Positions 12,276-24,639 of a DNA stretch of 64,000 bases are shown piece after piece (position 1 is the first letter of the stretch; each line of letters opens with the position of its first letter). The translations under genes were made by a program, and so were the position numbers. The notes beneath the pieces are model-generated. The model had not been told where the DNA came from and did not search any database. It was given only the letters and a program-made list of their open reading frames with translations. Source of the stretch: Sipunculus nudus (taxonomy: Eukaryota; Annelida; Sipuncula; Golfingiida; Sipunculidae); the NCBI GenBank assembly GCA_026874595.1, contig CM049318.1, positions 37,721,956-37,785,955 on the forward strand. Direction: 5' to 3'.

Positions 12276-13150
12276 ACCTTCCGGCAGAGGTCGTTTCTAC
12301 TCAAAAGTGACCTCTTCCTGTTGGGCAGGGTTGGACGGCCGGGGCTACTTATCCCAACGGTCAAACTTTAAAATCAACATTTGTTACATTTCAAGGAAAC
12401 ACCTTTTTACATTTAACATGTATATTACGTAATATTACTTATTCCGTGAAGCTCTTTTCAACACCAATATGTTTATGTAATTTGCCTTAAAACAATTCGT
12501 ATTCAACGTACGGATTAATTACCCTTCCCAAATGCATTTTTTCTACGCCAGCTTACGCTCCATATGCAGCGGTTACGCTACGCTCTACTATTCGCAACAC
12601 TACCCGCTGCATTAAACCGCGGTAGCGGTAGGGTTTGGCCACCAGGCGGTGCTGTATCTATGGAAATCCCCCTGCGTTATATTTAACCAAACACATTGCA
12701 GGTGTCACCATGCAAAATCGAATGTTCTTTGAGATACCGGTCACTTAACATTGCTTTGGTAAGCGCTTGGTAGCACAGACTTTTTCCATCCCATTGATTA
12801 CACATGATGCAATCGTCAACTTTCAACACAGTCTCTATACTGACTTGCCTGAGGTCAGTTATCCCCCCAGTCTGCATATTTCCTGTATTGCCGTGCAACA
12901 CAAGCTTGCCACCGGCATAGCTTAGTTTAAACGCAGGGCCAATCAGATTTTACTTTAACCAGCGCAAACTGACTGGGTATTGCCAAACCTGAAAATACCT
13001 GCCATTTCTCACGGCGTGTGAGTCGAAGGTCACTGGACCGGGAGGTCACGCGCTGTGTTCAGAGCGTAACGCCAGCTGTGCATGTAGAAGCTTTGTGTAT
13101 TGAGGGCTGCAGAACCAAAACCCTAATCACCAGAGTCGTACTCAATGAGA
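12276..13150. repeat. Dispersed repeat interrupted by the 515-bp TIR element
   Basis: Left part 12276-12544 and right part 13078-13150 align in order with 48164-48540, which lacks the intervening 515 bases. Shared blocks include GGTCGTTTCTACT, a stretch like CAAAATCAACATTTGTTACA, and GTGTATTG(A/T)GGGCTGC. This makes 48.1-48.55 kb an unoccupied copy of the insertion site. Confidence 0.6.
12554..13068. mobile_element. 515-bp TIR element with 9-bp target duplication (Mutator-like MITE)
   Basis: Ends are TACGCTC...GAGCGTA, and CAGCG lies six bases further in at the left, mirrored at the right (TACGCTC-N6-CAGCG both ways). The 9-bp direct repeat ACGCCAGCT flanks it exactly (12545-12553, 13069-13077). 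A relative of the same kind is at 29501-30070. Nine-base target duplications are characteristic of Mutator-like (MULE) elements; no transposase is encoded. Confidence 0.8.
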
Positions 13151-13329
13151 AGTATATAAGTTTCTGTATCTAATGTCCTGTCCAGTGAATATCTGATCTT
13201 CTCAGATCAGCACGTCACAAAGCCGTAGAAGGAATTGGTCATTGCCTCTTGTTGGCATAATAGTACGTCTCGCTTTCGGTCAAGAATGATACACGCTTTA
13301 TCTACGGTGAAATCCCGGGAAAGACCCCA

Positions 13330-13453
13330 AAACAGCTGACGTCACAGGACAACAACCTCAGTTTTCAGCTCAGCTGTGCGCGTGCGACGAAAGGGGGCGC
13401 TAACTACCGCCTTGTTGCATGTTATCAGTCGGCAGGTCTGCAGTCGTCTGTTG
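13330..13453 (+). promoter_or_regulatory. Possible promoter and non-coding leader exon
   Basis: A locally GC-rich, CpG-containing block in AT-rich DNA. It holds a perfect palindromic CRE (TGACGTCA, 13337-13344), a TCAGTC initiator-like hexamer (13425-13430, A at 13427), and 27 bases later a near-perfect splice donor TTG|GTAAGA at 13453/13454. It lies on the same strand as, and about 14.5 kb upstream of, the first recognised coding exon, so it could be the leader of that gene. This is inference from motif spacing only; no TATA box is evident. Confidence 0.2.
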
Positions 13454-16400
13454 GTAAGATTAGTTATATAGTATCTCTCATCTCGCGGCAAACGTATATA
13501 TATATAACTAATTCACTGGTTGAGAACTGTTAATATAAAGCATATGGACTTAGCCAGTCTACCCTTTTATCAATTGGCTTCATCCCCCCCCCCCTTAAAA
13601 CTAAAATACTGAGAACAAATCATTCCAAATGCATGTATTCTTTTGCGAGATCACTTTGTCGACTTGCAAAGAAAAGTCCTTTTTATCATCAAGATTTCTT
13701 CTGGAGGCAATTCGACAATGTGAGTATTCAGTATAGAAAAATCAAACACTGTTAACTATTTTTTATAATAATTAAAAAAGATTAGTCATCATGCTTGATT
13801 AGAGATATTTTTCTTCTATTCTGTAAGACTGGGTGCAAAATTTAAAAAAGGAGAATTTAACCGATTTTAACAGAATGTTTTGTTCAAAAGTTAAGTGATA
13901 CAAGATTATATCGAAATGGCGAAACAAAGAATATATGTATAGAACTATAATAAAGCTATAGAACATAAAATAAAACTGCTGGAATATTTTTGCTGCAATG
14001 GTACTGTGACTACTGATAGAAAAATTTCTAACTGGTACAAAATGCCAAAATATTTTTTTTGCCCTTTTATTAAAATCAATTTACGATCCCCAATTAAACC
14101 ATATTATGAATAACAATAAATGTACACCGTTCTCTGTTTTTTACCGCTCCATACCAATCCAGAAAAAAAAGTAAAAAGTAAAAAGATGATAAAGATGAGA
14201 GGTGATATAGACAAGGCTGAAACACACACATTTAAGCTACCGGTGTTATAATAGTCTCTCAATACCGTCTTATTAAAAACATTATGAACACACTTGTACC
14301 AATAACAGTGATAGTCGCACTATTGCATAATGCCGAGCAAAACACTTTAATCTGACATCTGTTTTTTTCAGACATGACAATGAGTTAGCCTGATATCTGG
14401 GACAGTGTGTTGTTTGCCTTTAGGTTGTAGTTTTTGGGGGGAGGGGACGATGCCTGACCTAAATCTATGCAGCCGCTGTCCACCTACCTTTTCCCGTATT
14501 CTGTTCAGTTAAGGGCCACGAAAGGGATCCGGTTATGATTGAATTGGCTGGGGCGGGAATCAGTGTGATATATCACCCCAGTAACGATTGTAAATAGATC
14601 CTGGGTTTAGAAGCGGGCTGGAACAGATATAAAGAAGCTTAGCTTGACAGTGAAGAAATGGAGCTATGTAATATACCGACCCCGGGCGAGAGTCTGGAGG
14701 TCAGGCCGGTGACGGCAGAAAATATCCCAGGGGGCCTTGCGAGCAGGATCTGAGGAAGAAAAAGGAGCCGACTGATGTCTTTACTGAGAAGGTGTGACTG
14801 CTCAACATCATGTAACTGCACGGTCCCGTGAAACCAGACCGTCCGGCCAGACAGATTCCCCAAGTGTTCTACACCATCCGAAGTGTCATCCCGACCCGCT
14901 GGACCAGAAAAAATATACTGAGCAGACTGCGGAATTAGATCCCCTGGGACGCTCGCCAGTCGCCGGTTTATTTATAGTCAAGAGAAGTGTTGAGTCTTGC
15001 TTTGATTCTTAACTTCAGGTTGCATCCCATATAACTGCGTATGCAGAACTTATGCGTATAAAAATTCTTCATTATATTCTCTTAGAGTGATTCTATTAAA
15101 GGTGACATTTAACATACTTGCGTACGCGGTGCGTCTAAGTAAGCAGCTGGTAATCGGACACATTATATAGGCTGTTAGTGATTCCATGGTTACGTATGCG
15201 TAAATACGTATGTGTATGCAGCACATTTCGATCGCTCACTGTAGCGATCGGAAACCGCATATGCATGGTAACGGACGGTGAAATTCCATACCTTAACGTC
15301 CATGTAAGATTATTCATCCTTCCGATGATTATCATGTTTAAGAATTGTCGTTACATGGCAAAGGTGCAAAATTCAACATGGCGAATTCCCAGAAAGAAAG
15401 CAGATGAAAAATTGGTACCTTTTTATGTATAGATGTAGACGCTCGTTAACATATTTGAATATCATTAAGATTTTCTTTAACCTCTTTATAATCATATTGT
15501 AGTATTCATTTAAAAAAAACTTGTGCGTTTTGTTTTGTTTTGAGTCTTGCCCAATACACCCTCTTTTTAATTAACTGGTGGAAAACACAAGTGGGGTAGC
15601 AGGAAAGAAAAAGACTCCGATCTGTGTACGTCACCCTAAGCTACGTCCCCACTACATCCTCCAAATATTGGGTGGACGCAGTCAGAACTTGTATGGTCTA
15701 GTAGAAATGCAGTAGAAACCGATTAAGACGTGATATGTTCCCGAAATACGTAGTGAGGACGAAGTGCATTGTTGAGGTCAGATTGTGACACAAACAAACC
15801 GTAAAAAAAGCAGAGTCGCACTCATGCGAGTCCGATTCTGCAGTGTAGTTTACGCTATGACCAAGGTGGGTCCTCGCCAAGTCGTAGATGACCGCATTAC
15901 CATGTTGATACGTTCTGTCACTGCTTTCACCATTTTGGGAAATATGTTGAATGTGTTAGTGTATAGTCCGTTTCATCCCCTCATGTCCACCTATTTTTTG
16001 CTACGAAAGTTACATTTCAAGAGAAACAATTATAGTGTAGAATAGAGGATTAAAGGATCTTATTTTCAACAAGTTAAATAAATAACTACCTTACACCTTA
16101 TTTAAGGACAGCATTATTTGAAAATATCAGAAATCAATCTACATTCTTCAACATATCAGACCCATTTATGGCGGTCAAGGTCATTAGTCCCATGCAAAAA
16201 AAGCCTCAATTGACCATTTCTGATTGGATGCTTCATGTTAGCACACTAAAAATTTATAACCAGCTAAAACAAAGATGTCTACTCATTCATGGATACATCA
16301 TATCTGCCAGAATATTGTGATGAGACTAATAAGTGTTGAAACATAAACTTGGGATTTATTGTAAAATTCTTAATTGCCATATTAGGTTGTCACTTCCATA

Positions 16401-18346
16401 TGTAGGTCTAGGAAATTAAAAAATATAATCTGTTCAGAAATTTGTCTACAAAAAAACAGGTTAAAAGCAGGTTGTGAAACGGACTATAGTGATAATAATG
16501 ACATTATTATTTTGACTACAATCATTTCTTTTATTCTCTGTATTGGTAAGATCTAACTGATGTTATTGTATTTAAAGATTCAATGTAATGAAGCATATAG
16601 TTATATACTAATGCAAATATATTGCCCCTTGTCAAATTCATATAATTCTGGAAATTAATTCCTTTTTTTGTCAATTTAATGCTAAAAAAAAACTTTCAAA
16701 ACACAATCACAAACATGTAATACACTATACATATCACACAATCACAACCATGCAATACGGTGTACATCAAATTCATAATGACAAACATTTAATTATTTGG
16801 TGTTTGTGTCTAATGATATGTAAACAAATGTAAGAAAAAGTTTTATTAGCCGAAAACCCTCAGGCTGTAACGACATATTAAGAGTTTCTAGAATTCTTCG
16901 TGTTTTCATTATTTCCCTTTAAATAGGGAAACCTAGTTAATTAATATCTATAGCATACATGTATAACGTATCTATAAGTACATATAACTTGTTTTATAAA
17001 TTTCCTTTAATGACGATGACCACTCCGAACTCCTTTATAACTTCTCTCAAAGAAAGCGAGGTTCACGTCACATTCAAAGATCCAAGAAAGTGATGGATTT
17101 CGTTCTCCAAGAAGATGGACGGTCTAAGCGGGCCCGTATTGAAACAAACAGGAAATCCATCGGATATGTAATTAAACAGAGGTCAGCTAAGAAATGGGGC
17201 GGCAGGATGTGGCGTTACAGCTTAAGAATACTAACAAGAGGTGCCAGCGATGATAAATGTCTAGTCAGCCTCCCCGCATCTCTTGGTATCCCGGTCTCAA
17301 AGCACAGCCAATCTAGCGGCATGTCATTTCAATGTGTTTATGGCTTTGGCGCAGTGTGCGCTGGAGGGGCGCTCATCACGGTACTGAATAGTAATAGGTC
17401 ATAGCCAGCGGTCCAGGCTTGTTCCTCCCAAAGTCGTTTCTAATAGACAACGGATTCACATTCAAATGCGCCCGTTTTTCAGTTGATAAGGCCACACGGC
17501 GAGCCCGTTCCTTCCGCTGTCATCAAAAAGAACCGCAGCCACTAAGTGGAATATAAAAACCTGTAAGTGCTTTGTGGGCCGTGGCGGCAGCCATGATTGT
17601 GACAGCCTCGAAATGAGAGACGAGGCTCCCAAATGGGATCCATGGTTCTTCAGGCGTCTTAGTTACCCACGTTTCCCCACCTCACGGATTGGCTTTCCTG
17701 TCAGGGTTATTACTGTATAAAGTGCATGAAACAAAGACCCCTCCATTTTGATATCCCCCATGGAACTGTACTTCGACTGCGCTCAGTGAGTACATAGCTC
17801 CGCCATCACAGAATTTGTACCCTGATCCTATCACTAGACCTTGTCTGACGGAACTGGAGTTTTGCCCTTCCTACGTGTGAGAGGCCCTATCAGTCATATA
17901 AAAATACCTAGCAAGTAATATTCACGGTTTTCAAATGATGTCAGCGCCGGTAGAAATTGCAATCAAAAGTAGAAACAAAATTGAAATAGTCCCTAAACAG
18001 AATAGAGAGACCGGCATGGTTGATGCTAATAAATTTAATTAAATTTATTTATTTTTTTTAAATTACTGCAATCTTACAACCTTTATACTTATAAATTCTG
18101 ACGCCTGCTAATTTTTACCTGCTGATTGTATGGCTGTATACTTCTGCTGCCTTTTACTCATTTTCTTAACATTTAACTTTAACATGGCCGAACAGATAGT
18201 ATATCCGCAGCTTTTAAAAATAGCAGATGATGTTAAGAACTTCACAGGGTGGCAAAACTCTGCGGCACCAACATAGGCGTGCGTTTGAAAAAAAAGTCTT
18301 CCCGTGATAAGAAAGGAGTCAGCAATGAGTTAAATATCGTCATATA
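13454..18346. other. No gene recognised; some GC-richer islands
   Basis: 14.6-15.0 kb and 17.05-17.88 kb are GC-richer than the rest and hold short open frames (such as 17090-17404, 104 codons) with no recognisable domain. They could be unrecognised exons or old repeats. 16.1-17.0 kb is AT-rich and featureless. Confidence 0.4.
15229..15250. repeat. Perfect 8-bp hairpin CGATCGCT/AGCGATCG
   Basis: Eight-base stem with a CACTGT loop. Surrounding GTTACGTATGCG and CGCATATGCATGGTAAC text is loosely inverted too, so it may be the centre of a small degenerate palindrome. Confidence 0.4.
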
Positions 18347-18479
18347 AGGCCAATAAAGTATGGTTCTCAGGCACTTTTTTAAATCAGTGCGGGCGCGCGA
18401 TCTTTTTTTTTTTTTTTTTTTTGCTTGCCGGAAATCTTCGATTTCGGCAAGCATGTTCGTCAGTTGCGTATGTTTTGTT

Positions 18480-19680
18480 GCTTTGTTTGTCACGACTCTC
18501 CAGGCCACACTTTTGCATCAATCAACTTGAAACTTACAGGCTTGCTTGACAAACCGATTTCTAGGTGCCCTATTGTTTTTGGTTAACATTGCTCCAAGGT
18601 CAAGGGTCAAGGTCACGCAGGTATGGTTAACTGTTTTTGCACTATAACTTCGCCATAAATAGGCTTATCCACTTCTGCAATAGCTCATTTTTTTTGTCAT
18701 TACCTGGCCTTTCTTTTGACATGTAGCTTACTTAAATTTGCCGTTACCATGGTTACTTTTTTTTGGGAGAAATCATGGAATTTCATGATATTTTTCAAAT
18801 TTGCAGCAATCGCCCTGATTTTGAGATATTTTATGTAACATAAGAATATCTCGAAATTGTTTTTTCAGATTTTGGAAATGGCCGCCAGGGGGCGTTGCAG
18901 ATGAAAAAACATGAAAATTTGTTTTGGTGCTATACCTCCACAACTATTAAACATTGGGCCATTTCCATCACAGCACCTTAAACTAGAGTCCATGGGCTTA
19001 TTTTTGCGCATAGGTGAAAAAGTGCGCTATTTGCAGATTTCTCTATTTTTGGGGTAAAACTTTTTTTGTTTGTTTGTTTGTCACCACTCTCCAGGCCACA
19101 TTTTTGCATCAATCAACTTGAAACTTACAGGCTTGATTGACAAACCGATTTCTAGGTGCCCTATTGTTTTTGGTCAACATTGCTCCAAGGTCAAGGGTCA
19201 AGGTCACGACAGGTATGGTTAACGGTTTTTACACTATAACTTCGCCTTAAATAGGCTTATCCACTTCTGCAATAGCTCATTTTTTTTGTCATCACCTGGC
19301 CTTTCTTTTGACATGTAGCTTACTTAAATTTGCCGTTACCATGGTTACATTTTTTGGGCAAAAATCATGGAAATTGGAAATAACACGACCATTTTTTGTA
19401 ACTTTGTCAATTTTTAAGCTACAGACGTCTGGTTTTGGTCGTTATGTACCTTATAGGCAGCTTGACATGATAAAACTGAAAGTCTCGCCAAATCTTGCAC
19501 CATTTCTCGTCAAACGAAAGTCTTCGAGATTTCATTAAATATGACCTACAGGTTGCATTTTTTAACAATGGCTTTGAAATTGATATATTTTGTGTTATTT
19601 ATAAATATCTCGAAATCAGTTTTTCATTTTTTGGAAATAGCCACCAGGGGGCGTGGTACCTGAAATACTGTAACATATCA
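18480..19680. repeat. Two diverged copies of a ~590-bp module
   Basis: The text beginning GTTTGTCAC(G/C)ACTCTCCAGG recurs at about 18487 and 19077 and stays alignable for several hundred bases, including the AAGGTCAAGGGTCAAGGTCA stretch and the 'CCGTTACCATGGTTAC' block. This forms the left half of the surrounding TIR element. Confidence 0.75.
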
Positions 19681-19879
19681 TTTTTCTGCAATATCTAAAA
19701 TAATTTTAAACATGGCACATTTTTTATCGTTGTATCTTAAACTAGGAACATTGGCTTATTCCTCCGCACATGTAGCTTTGTGCTGCCGTTACCATGGTTA
19801 CCAAATTTGTGGGTTAAACTTGACGATCTGAAAATATGCAGTTTTTGGCTTCTATCTCGGTTAATATTTATGTTTCAAG

Positions 19880-21060
19880 GGTCTTGTTTTTTGCATAAGG
19901 CTGCTTCCCCTTGGTTCTAAGTCATTCAATTGCAAGTCTCGTCAAATTTCGCTCGGTTTATCGTCAAACGAGAAAAAACGAGATTTCACGGAAATGCTTA
20001 TAACTCGGCGACTTTTACAGCTACACAGGTCTAGTTTTCGGCATTTCATAACATATGACCAGCTTGACACGCCAGAAAAAAAATCAGGCCAAATCTCGCA
20101 CCATATCTCGTCAAGCGAGAAAAAAACGAGATATCATGGAAATGCTTATAACTAGGCGACTTTTACAGCTACTCAGGTCTAGTTTTTGGCATTTGGTAAC
20201 ATTTGGCCAATTTGACATAGTAAAACTGCGATACTTGGCGAAATCTCGCACTATATCTGGTCAAATGTGGAAAAACGAGATTTCACAGAAATGCATATAA
20301 GTCGGCGACTTTCACGGCTAGACAGGTCTAGTTTTTGGCATTCATTAACATTTGGACGGCTTGACATGACAAACCTGCAAGACTGGCCAAATCCTGCACC
20401 CTATCTCGTCAAACGATAAAAAAGGAGATTTCACAGAAATGCTAAAAACTCGGCGACTTTTACAGCTAGACAGATGTAGTTTTCGCCATTTCATAACATT
20501 TAGAGAGTTTGATATGACAAATCTACAAGACTGGCCAAATCCTGCACCATATCTCGTCAAACGAGAAAAACACGAGAGTACACGGAAATGCTTATAACTC
20601 GGCGACTTTTACAGCTAGACGGATCTAGTTTTCGCCATTTCGTAACGTTTGGCCGTCTTGACATAATAAAACTGCTCGTCTTGCCAAATCTCGTACTATA
20701 TCTCGTCAAGCGAGAAAAAACATGATTTCACGTAAATGCTGATAACACGGCGACTTTTGCAGCTAGGCAGGTCTAGTTTCCGGCATTTTGTAATATTTGA
20801 CAAACCTGACATGACAAAACTGGAAATCTCGCCAAAGCTCGCACCATTTCCCGTCAAACGAGTAAACACGAGATTTCATGCAAATGCTTATAACTCAGCG
20901 GCTTTTATAGCTAGACAGGTCTAGTTTTCGGCATTTCATATCATTTGGCCAGCTTGACATGACAAACCTGAAAACGTCTCACTGCTTCTTGTCAAACGAG
21001 ATTAACGGGATTTCATGAAAAAATTTTGAACTTGGTCCCTTTTACACTAGAAAGATATGC
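19880..21060. repeat. ~149-bp tandem array, about seven to eight units
   Basis: The motif CGAGATTTCACGGAAATGC (with variants) recurs at about 19978, 20127, 20276, 20424, 20573, 20722 and 20870, spacings of 148-149. Each unit contains ACTCGGCGACTTTTACAGCT, GTCTAGTTTTCGGCATTTC and ATCTCGTCAAACGAGA (a short inverted repeat). Units differ by roughly a tenth of positions, so the array is not freshly amplified. Confidence 0.85.
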
Positions 21061-21451
21061 AGCTGTTAAAGATCAGCATGCATAAATAAACATATTATCC
21101 GTTTCTGCTGCCCCCACAATGTTGCTCATTCATATGACTGTTTCTACATGCACTCTCTGTATATCTGTCTCTATCATTTCCATTTCCGGCAAGCGCGTGA
21201 CCTCTGGTCATCTTGTTTTTTTTTTACCTTTTTCTGTATGTTTTGGTATAATTGTCATATGATCAAGGAAAAACACTGCATAACGAAGGAAATCTTTTCA
21301 AAATTGTATTATTTTATCTTCTTGAAAGACCAAAATCAAAATCAAATTTTTTGATGCGGGGGGGAGGGGTTATAATTGAGGCGGAAGGTGCCTTAGAACC
21401 ATACTTACTTTTTTTGCCTAACGGGTAACGAGTTCAATTTATATTTATTAT

Positions 21452-21550
21452 ATGTGGAGCGTGGTGGCGTAATGGTTAGGGCACCCGACTTGTGACCGTA
21501 AGGTTGTTAGTCCCGATCAGGCCGCTTTCTGCGGTCAGAATCCTGACCAA
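21452..21550 (+). mobile_element. tRNA-derived SINE-like unit
   Basis: TGGCGTAATGGTTAG (from 21465) matches a Pol III A box, and GTTAGTCCCGATC further on is a decayed B box. It starts about 30 bases after the end of the 3.07-kb TIR element. Confidence 0.45.
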
Positions 21551-21559
21551 AGTCTTTTA

Positions 21560-22690
21560 AACCAAATTATATCTTTTTAACAGGATTTGTGTAATTAGAA
21601 TATATGCACCATAATGATTGACATCACTGGGTACTGTCAGTATTATCATTATTATTTGTCATTATTGTATTACCAAAATTTTGATTGTAGGCTCCTCGTT
21701 TAAAGGAGAAATAAATCACCAATCAAACAATCTACAGCGCCTATTATGGCTGCTTAGGTTATATGCTCCCGAGGGAGCCGAGAAAAGCTTCAAGAATGAA
21801 AATTCTCGAAAGACCTGGAAGTTGAAATCGGTTGAGACTGACAGTGTCGGAGATAATATCATACTAAAGCACGCTCTTTACATGTTTTTATATTACAGAA
21901 CAGAACAGCTGTAGGGCTGAAGTCATCTGACAGAAATTTACCCTTTTAGACGATGCAAAAATAAAGACTCATATAAAAATTCAATTGTCACGCAGAAATA
22001 TTGTGCGTACAATAAAATCATTCACGAAGCCATGTACAATTTTGTGCGTACAATAAAATCATTCACGAAGCCATGTACAATTTGTTTTCCTGGAGGCAGA
22101 TTTCACTTAAAGATGCTGATTGTTTTATCGGTGAATGAACTTCAGACTTAGATAAATGGAAATGATTAAGCATTGAGAGGTATAAGCAAGTCTAAAACTT
22201 ATGATTTCACACGGACAGACAATGTAGTTTAAACGTGTCTATCGTAGTTGCAACGGACATTTATTTAAAAGGACGATTTACAAAACCACACACAGACACG
22301 AAGATACACCCACACTCACACACATACGCGGTTAAACAAATCCTTGAGGGATTAGCTTTAACACCGCACTGCCGAGGACCAGCAGTTCAGCTACAGTAAG
22401 GAAGAAGTGCTACAGAGATGAAAGCCAGTAAAAGACGCATGTATTATCGCACTTTTTTCCAAGAAAAAGGCTGGTTAGACGCGAGAACGATGCGTTGACT
22501 TAGCGCAAAACTTGCGAGAACAACTTGCGGGGACTTTCATGTACGTATTGCACTTTTATATCATGACTTCATGTCGCAGCGAGCACATAGCATATTAAGC
22601 ATACTAAGGTAACCATTTTTAACATATTATCGAGGACCGGCTTACATCCCACACACACTTTTCCAACCATCGCGCACGGCTCTCAATAGA
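21560..22690. other. No gene recognised
   Basis: AT-rich, with a short tandem duplication at 22001 and a CA-rich stretch near 22290-22325. Confidence 0.5.
22001..22083. repeat. Tandem duplication of ~41 bp
   Basis: TTGTGCGTACAATAAAATCA and its following ~20 bases occur twice in succession; a recent-looking local duplication. Confidence 0.85.
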
Positions 22691-22696
22691 TGGCGC

Positions 22697-22724
22697 TGTC
22701 ACACACACACACACACACACACAC
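22697..22724. repeat. (CA)n microsatellite
   Basis: About 14 CA units. Confidence 0.95.
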
Positions 22725-22969
22725 AACAAATTTCAAGCGAACGTTCCTCACGAGTATTTGCAAGAAACTTCCTCAGCATATTTTCAAGGCTTTTCAATGC
22801 TGAAACAGCTTTTCGTTTTTGAGGACCCGTGTGCTTCTTATGAGGATACGAAACTTCCCCAGTATAGTTTCCAAGCTTTTTTAATGTTTTTACCAAGTGC
22901 AAGTCCTCACAGGAAAAAAGTCCTCGCGAAATTGGTGTGCAGTCAATATCGTGTACTCTTAAGTTCGGT

Positions 22970-22972
22970 TAT

Positions 22973-23067
<95 letters not shown>

Positions 23068-23070
23068 TAT
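22970..23070. repeat. (CA)n-(TA)n microsatellite
   Basis: (CA)n leads into about 80 bases of (TA)n with single C interruptions. Confidence 0.95.
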
Positions 23071-23684
23071 ACTGTCTAGCTTCCTTCCAACTCTGGTTGA
23101 TATAAACATTGGATGAGTTCAACAGTGACAAACCACTACGGGTAAAAAGTCAAAACTCGATCAGTCCCTATCACTGTCATCACAATGGTTCATCAGCGGA
23201 AATATATATGTAATATCCAGTCGGAAGTTGGTCTAGAAAATTTGGTTTCTGAAGAACATCTGACATTTTCAATGGCTAGAGCCTCATTAACTGTTTCGCA
23301 CACGGCTGACAGTTTTTATTTCTTTGCTTTGGCCTGGGAACGAAACATTTGATCCAATACGGGCTCATTCCTGACTCCCCTGCCCTCATAAGGCCGAAAG
23401 AAATAAAATGTTCACAAATTCTGGGAACCAGAATATTCTTGGCGACCGCACAATTACTTTTTTGTTATCCACCAGACGAGGCAATTTCGTTGAATTTTCC
23501 GAACTTACAATGAGGATGCAAAGATATGATACAGTTCTTAAAATTGTGATTTTGAACAACACAAAATCTAAAGTAGATTTTCTATGACACTTATGCCAAT
23601 TTCTGGAAGGGATTGAGGGAAGACTACAGACTGGCAACATGCATAACCGAGGACTTTGGGCTACTTCACAATAAAAACTAAAAT

Positions 23685-24028
23685 TCTACATTCTAAGGAA
23701 TGCAAACCTCCACCATTCAGGGGCCCTTATGGTGGAATGATCCCTAACCGTGTTTGCATTCATTTCTTCGGCTCATATACCCAGGTGCATTAGTACAATG
23801 AAGGAAACTGTACATTTGTTCCTTAATGGCGTTCCAATATCCGGATCAATATGCCGGATCCAAACTAAAATCGAATCTTTAATTGGCCCTTTCCCAAAAT
23901 GCCCTGGGAAAATCACTAGATTCCGCTCATGATTACGTGAGTTAAATCTTCTGACGAAACAAACACACATACCCAAAACACCCACCAAAGGGGAGGAACC
24001 CATACTTTCCTGGCGGAGGCAATAATAA
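23685..24028 (+). repeat. CCTCC-ended dispersed repeat, full-length copy
   Basis: Left end AATGCAAACCTCCACCATTC, right end TTTCCTGGCGGAGGCAATAA: the two ends are imperfect inverted repeats around CCTCCRCCA, which suggests a small TIR element (MITE). Confidence 0.75.
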
Positions 24029-24479
24029 TAATAATCCGCGGTACGTGGGAAATGTATTTTGTGGCCTATTCGTGTGCCCTGGATATTGGTGATATCACAG
24101 TTTTTGATAACCTCTCTGAATTACACACATTGTGGAGCAGGTGGGCTCATCAAATTGATTTGTAAACCGAGGCTACTAGGCAATATTAACACCTGGGTTT
24201 GGGATATTTTAGATTATGCGCCAATATCCAAGGCTTATTATTATTAACCATGTTTTCGTGGAATTTTGAGTCTTTATTATGGTCAAAGATCAATGCTTAA
24301 CCGCACAATCCAACATACTTCCTTAATTGTCATGTTTCCTTTCACGTTAGAGTATACATTTATTCCAGGCAAAGAGAGCTTATAACACACCAAATAAATA
24401 GTATTATTCCGAAAATTTTGTGAATAAGCACCTATGGTCATGTTGCTAAGATGTGTCTGTTCTATGGAGGAACCCCCGA

Positions 24480-24632
24480 AAGTTGCACTCGTTTGTAGGT
24501 GGAACACGACTGTGGCCCGCAGAGCGCTCACCCTAGGTGGGAGGCGACCGTGAAAAATCTCACCGCTCCTCGGCTGAGATTCGAACTCACGATCTTCCGG
24601 CTTTTGGTCCTGTGCTGGTAATCTTAGCATAT
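24480..24632 (-). mobile_element. tRNA-derived SINE-like unit
   Basis: On the minus strand CTAAGATTACCAGCACAGG is followed by a B-box-like GAGTTCGAATCTC (complement of 24577-24589) and AGCCGAGGAGCGGTGAGA. The latter block recurs at 31610-31630, on the + strand. Confidence 0.5.
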
Positions 24633-24639
24633 CTTAATA

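Larger units (their letters stand above)
18347..21419. mobile_element. 3.07-kb non-autonomous TIR element of the same family, filled with tandem repeats
   Basis: The left end AGGCCAATAAAGTATGGTTC is followed by TCAGGCAC; the right end carries GTGCCTTAGAACCATAC and finishes TTTTTTTGCCT. TA precedes the left end (18345-18346); AA follows the right, a probable decayed TA. Inside are two ~590-bp-spaced copies of one module (starting near 18480 and 19070) and a ~149-bp tandem array to about 21.0 kb. No transposase-like frame is present. The right end abuts a SINE-like unit. Confidence 0.7.

Noticed and set aside
17090-17404. 104-codon open frame in a GC-richer patch
   Set aside because: No family recognised and no clear splice or start context; left as unassigned.
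19880-21060. CRISPR-like array
   Set aside because: The repeats are the whole 149-bp unit, with no unique spacers, and the genome is eukaryotic.
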